Below are positions 60,950-64,000 of a DNA stretch of 64,000 nucleotides, piece after piece. This DNA comes from JBBATK01 sp046297095 (GTDB lineage Bacteria; Bacteroidota; Ignavibacteria; Kapaibacteriales; NICIL-2): the NCBI GenBank assembly GCA_046297095.1, contig JBKCNS010000001.1, positions 60,922 to 124,921 on the forward strand, written 5' to 3'. Under the pieces are notes generated by a model. The model worked only from the letters and a program-made list of their open reading frames with translations, was not told where the DNA came from and made no database searches. Position numbers and translations under genes: made by a program. How positions within the stretch are numbered: position 1 is the stretch's first letter; every line of letters starts with the position of its first letter.

Positions 60950-61642
60950 CTACCGCTGCTGCCGCAGCCGTATAGCGCAGCCGATGCTTGCGGTATGGCG
61001 AGTGCGAAGAGGTGTTCCATGCAAGATGGATTCCACTGCTTCTTCCACATAGCGCCGCTTCACCTTTGCGGGCTCTGCGCCATTGTCGTCTATGGCGCCT
61101 TCGTAAGCAACAAACCAACCCGTAGCGTTTTTCTTCAGCACAAATGCATGAGGAGTTTTATCGGCACCAAAATCCCGTGCAACGCTTTGTGTGGCGTCTT
61201 GTACATACGGAAAATTCCACTTCTGCTGCTTCCACACGCTATGCATGTCTGCAATGTTCTCTTCGCTAAACAGCAGACTATCCACGCTGTTCACGGCGAT
61301 AAGCGGAACATGCAATGGCGCATATTTATTTGCCAGTGCGTTCAGTCGCTCGGGATACAGCTTTGCAAAAGGACAATGATTACAGGTAAAAATTATTATG
61401 CATCCTTTGGCTTTGGGATCGTTCTCCGGACTAACGATATTTCCCTGAACGTCGGCAAGATGGAACATTCGCACGGCCTCTTTACCTGAACGCCGCGCAT
61501 TGGTATCGAGTCGGTTACTTCCACTCGAAGCTTGCGTTTCTGCAACGCACACAATTATTATACAGAGAATTATACATCTCCAAAGAACGCCGAGTGCCGG
61601 ACCCTGACCATGCCGTTGCGATATACGTGCGGTACGCCACAT
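60950..61642 (-). CDS. Secreted thioredoxin-fold redoxin, CNHC site
   Basis: 230 residues. A hydrophobic signal (CIILCIIIVCVAETQASSG) precedes an AhpC/TSA-like domain with FTCNHCPFAKLYPERLNALA (in part), PHAFVLKK and FVAYEGAIDDNG. It shares the CNHCP site and layout with the protein at 14996-15604, so the two are paralogues. Probably a periplasmic disulfide reductase or peroxidase. Immediately downstream (5 bp) of the multicopper oxidase gene in the same direction. Confidence 0.9.
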   Translation of the reverse strand: MWRTARISQRHGQGPALGVLWRCIILCIIIVCVAETQASSGSNRLDTNARRSGKEAVRMFHLADVQGNIVSPENDPKAKGCIIIFTCNHCPFAKLYPERLNALANKYAPLHVPLIAVNSVDSLLFSEENIADMHSVWKQQKWNFPYVQDATQSVARDFGADKTPHAFVLKKNATGWFVAYEGAIDDNGAEPAKVKRRYVEEAVESILHGTPLRTRHTASIGCAIRLRQQR

Positions 61643-61647
61643 AGTAT

Positions 61648-63378
61648 TTATTGCTTTTGGAATACGCGTACGCTATGAGATTTAGTTTTCTTGTCGGTAA
61701 GGCGAACATAATACGTACCGCGAGCAAGTGCGGATACATCAATACCGTTTGCAAGCTCGGGCTGAGGCAGCATGAGCACAGCTCTGCCGTTGGCATCATG
61801 AACGCTCACATAGTACACCTCCAGCAACGGATCTACCATGCTAATGAACAAACGAGTACTTGTGGGATTGGGGTACAGCGAATAGTCCGCTGTATTACCC
61901 GTTTCGCTTTCCACAGAACTCACCACCGGCGGCACAACGATAAACTGCCCCATCATGCCTTCGTCTTCGTGATTACCAAAGTGGCAATGGTACATGAAAG
62001 GATGAGATGTATCTGCGTAGTCGTCGAACTTGGCAACAAAGGTCACAGACTCATTCGTGGGCAAATATGCCACGTCTTTCCATCCTTGTTCCCAGGCGCC
62101 TACGTTGGCAGCGCTGCCATTGCGGGCAACGATCTTAAACACCACATCGTGAATGTGAAAGGAATGGGTGAACACGCGATTGTTTGTTATGGTCCATTTT
62201 ACAATGTCATCAAGGTTCACGGTATTATCGATACGAGAGAAGGCAAAGGATTTATTATCCAGTGTAAAAAGATTGCCGGGCGGCGGACCGGGTTGACCGC
62301 CTGTAACCATAGTGCTTTTTGACACCTTCGCATCGTTTATTGTCCAATAGGTATTGTTCACGAGTGCTTGAGGGATGGAAGTAATAGCATTCGCAGTGGC
62401 AGCACCAATGGTGATTTTAAGCATGGTGAAATCTTTATTATTCAGCAAGCTTCCGAATTGACCGGTGGTGCCGGGTTCGCCTCCGGGAAATCCGAATACT
62501 TGACCGGCATTATATGCTTTGAGCTCCACACTCGATCCCACTGCTCCCCCGCTCAAATCCACAAGTATCTCCGCGCGCTCGCCCACACCCAAGCGCAAGC
62601 GGGTGAGTTCGAGGGGTGCATTAATTAAACCGCCATCGGTAGCGATGAGATAGAATTTGCGGTTATCACTAAAGCCAATATTATATGCGCGTTCTATTTC
62701 CGCATTTAAAATGCGAAGGCGCACAAATTGTTTGGGAAGAGTTACTTCGGGATCGTGCACGCCATTGGCCAGCAAATAATCGCCGTACGCGGAGTTCGCA
62801 GTGACAAATTGATTAGCATTGGTATACCGGCGACTGGTAAACACCAGTGGAATGTCGTCCACACCGTAGGTACGCGGCAGCTTCAGCGCCGCTTCCTGCT
62901 CATCGCGAATAATTATAAATCCGCCGACTCCCTTAGTCATTTGCTCTTGGGTCATCTCGTGCAGGTGTGGGTGATACCACAGCGTTGCTGCTTGATTCGT
63001 AACCTTCCAATAGGGCTGCCACACCGTGCCCGGCGGAATAATTTGATGAGGTCCGCCATCCATCACTGCGGGCAAGTGCATACCGTGCCAGTGCACGGTG
63101 GTAGAATCGTTGAGCTTGTTGATCACCGTCATGCGCACGGTATCGCCTTTATTCATAAACAGGGTGGGCCCCCAGAAGGTAGCACCGTTTACACCGGAGG
63201 TAATGGTTTGATTGCCCGAACGCAATTGCATGAATGTGTCGCGAATACTCAAGGTAAACGACTTACCGGACATGGTGTCGGGAATGGGAAGGGTGGTGGC
63301 ATTCGATTGAACGCCATAAATGCACATAGCTGCAACCATTGCCGCGAAACGAAGGGCTCGCAATACCATCATAGACAT
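61648..63378 (-). CDS. Multicopper oxidase with T9SS tail
   Basis: 576 residues from ATG 63378. Signal region then cupredoxin domains with all copper motifs: HWHGMHLP, WYHPHLHEM, HSFHIHDVVFKI and HPFMYHCHFGNHEDEGMMGQF (in part), which supply type 1, 2 and 3 copper ligands with an axial Met. The C-terminal 80 residues are a T9SS sorting domain (DYSLYPNPTSTRLFISMVDP, in part; LARGTYYVRLTDK). It oxidises metals or phenolics with O2 reduction to water; substrate unknown. It forms a pair with the redoxin gene 5 bp downstream. Confidence 0.95.
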   Translation of the reverse strand: MSMMVLRALRFAAMVAAMCIYGVQSNATTLPIPDTMSGKSFTLSIRDTFMQLRSGNQTITSGVNGATFWGPTLFMNKGDTVRMTVINKLNDSTTVHWHGMHLPAVMDGGPHQIIPPGTVWQPYWKVTNQAATLWYHPHLHEMTQEQMTKGVGGFIIIRDEQEAALKLPRTYGVDDIPLVFTSRRYTNANQFVTANSAYGDYLLANGVHDPEVTLPKQFVRLRILNAEIERAYNIGFSDNRKFYLIATDGGLINAPLELTRLRLGVGERAEILVDLSGGAVGSSVELKAYNAGQVFGFPGGEPGTTGQFGSLLNNKDFTMLKITIGAATANAITSIPQALVNNTYWTINDAKVSKSTMVTGGQPGPPPGNLFTLDNKSFAFSRIDNTVNLDDIVKWTITNNRVFTHSFHIHDVVFKIVARNGSAANVGAWEQGWKDVAYLPTNESVTFVAKFDDYADTSHPFMYHCHFGNHEDEGMMGQFIVVPPVVSSVESETGNTADYSLYPNPTSTRLFISMVDPLLEVYYVSVHDANGRAVLMLPQPELANGIDVSALARGTYYVRLTDKKTKSHSVRVFQKQ

Positions 63379-63441
63379 CCTTTTCGTTAGTGACCAAGCA
63401 GTGCGAAACTTTACGCCACACCGCTTGGATGTGATTCTCAC

Positions 63442-64000
63442 TGCAGTATACCGACTTAGACGCTACGCGGCGGAAAATCCTTCGGTGCGCGTGGGGGGGG
63501 GCTTCGAGCGTAGTGTTCGTTTACGCGGAGCTTCTCCCCGCGAGGTCTTCGAGCGCAGTCGAGAAGCAAGCGGGTGACGAGGTTTGGAAACTCAACGTTA
63601 GAGAGGCACATACCCGCGAGGTCTTCGAGCGAAGTCGAGAAGCAAGCGGGACTGGACGCCTGGTAACTCATCGTTGACGAGGCACATACCCGCGAGGTCT
63701 TCGAGCGCAGTCGAGAAGCAAGCAGGCGAAGAGGCTTGGAAACTCAACATTCGCGAGGCGCGCTCCCCGCGAGGTCTTCGATCGAAGATCTTGTTGACAT
63801 CGTTCTCCCCGCGAGGTCTTCGAGCGAAGTCGAGAAGCAAGCGGGGCTGGACGCCTGGTAACTCATCGTTGACGAGGCACATACCCGCGAGGAAAAGAGA
63901 AATCATGCGTTGTCCACATTAATATCCACCTGCTCTTGAAAGTGGAATAAATAACAACGCCTTTCAACTCACGAGTCGTGATTTTAACATAAAGATCGCA
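63442..64000. repeat. Repeat cluster with 38-bp REP-like elements
   Basis: Full or near-full 38-bp copies at 63537-63574, 63613-63650, 63689-63726 (last bases AGG, not GGG) and 63808-63845; partial copies near 63766-63787 and 63883-63892. All in forward orientation. They are joined by GCCTGGTAACTCATCGTTGA or GGTTTGGAAACTCAAC-type flanks, so units recur at about 75-120 bp. The last 100 bp of the window has no feature I can identify. Confidence 0.9.

Overview
The window looks like a chromosomal segment from a Gram-negative bacterium of the Bacteroidota/Chlorobiota/Ignavibacteria/Kapabacteria assemblage. The evidence is at least eight secreted proteins with the C-terminal beta-sandwich tail used by the type IX secretion system (T9SS), a TonB-dependent receptor paired with a DUF4249 lipoprotein, and DUF3098, DUF3078 and DUF4249 families that are typical of this group. 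A Kapabacteria-like genome is my best guess, but nothing in the window (no rRNA) settles it.

Layout. 1-25 kb is mostly ordinary core genome: an edge-truncated lipoprotein, prfA, a glycosyltransferase, purB, an AlbA_2/winged-helix gene coupled to recQ, a peptide-type solute-binding protein, DUF3098, a YkvA-like protein, rsmI with a very long Arg/Gly-rich tail, two thioredoxin-fold proteins, queA, YbbR, DUF58, a methyltransferase, rhodanese, OsmC, a GH13-like protein and a secreted beta-propeller. 25-36 kb holds aspS, a repeat-filled spacer, the TonB/DUF4249 pair, an O-methyltransferase, a Tat-exported phosphatase and small conserved genes. 36-42 kb is an accessory cluster of secreted thioredoxin-like proteins built around duplicated promoter blocks and duplicated fragments of an ECF-like sigma factor gene. 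42-50 kb is a run of secreted proteins (DUF1566, YHYH, a T9SS protein, DUF1501, DUF1800). 50.6-59 kb is an AT-richer island with a TPR-LuxR regulator, a tiny leaderless beta-sandwich protein, two Ycf48-like propellers and a Cys-rich T9SS protein, bounded by near-identical direct repeats that include an ISL3 transposase remnant. 59-64 kb has a subtilase, a redoxin and a T9SS multicopper oxidase, then more repeats.

Three kinds of repeat run through the window. First, a 38-bp REP-like element (ends CCCGC...GCGGG) occurs in clusters at 27.3-28.2, 41.76, and 63.5-63.9 kb, with a diverged relative at 38.0 kb. Second, degenerate tandem repeats with 11-13-bp periods sit at many gene boundaries and also, in frame, inside genes. 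Third, recent segmental duplications occur at 37.7-41.7 kb and 50.6-59.0 kb.

The best candidates for something undescribed are (a) the sigma-fragment/thioredoxin cluster, where pieces of one sigma-factor operon (promoter block, ribosome-binding site and N-terminus) have been copied in front of separate secreted redox proteins, (b) the repeat-bounded island, and (c) RsmI carrying an RGG-type disordered tail longer than its enzyme domain. No tRNA, rRNA, riboswitch or CRISPR array was recognised.
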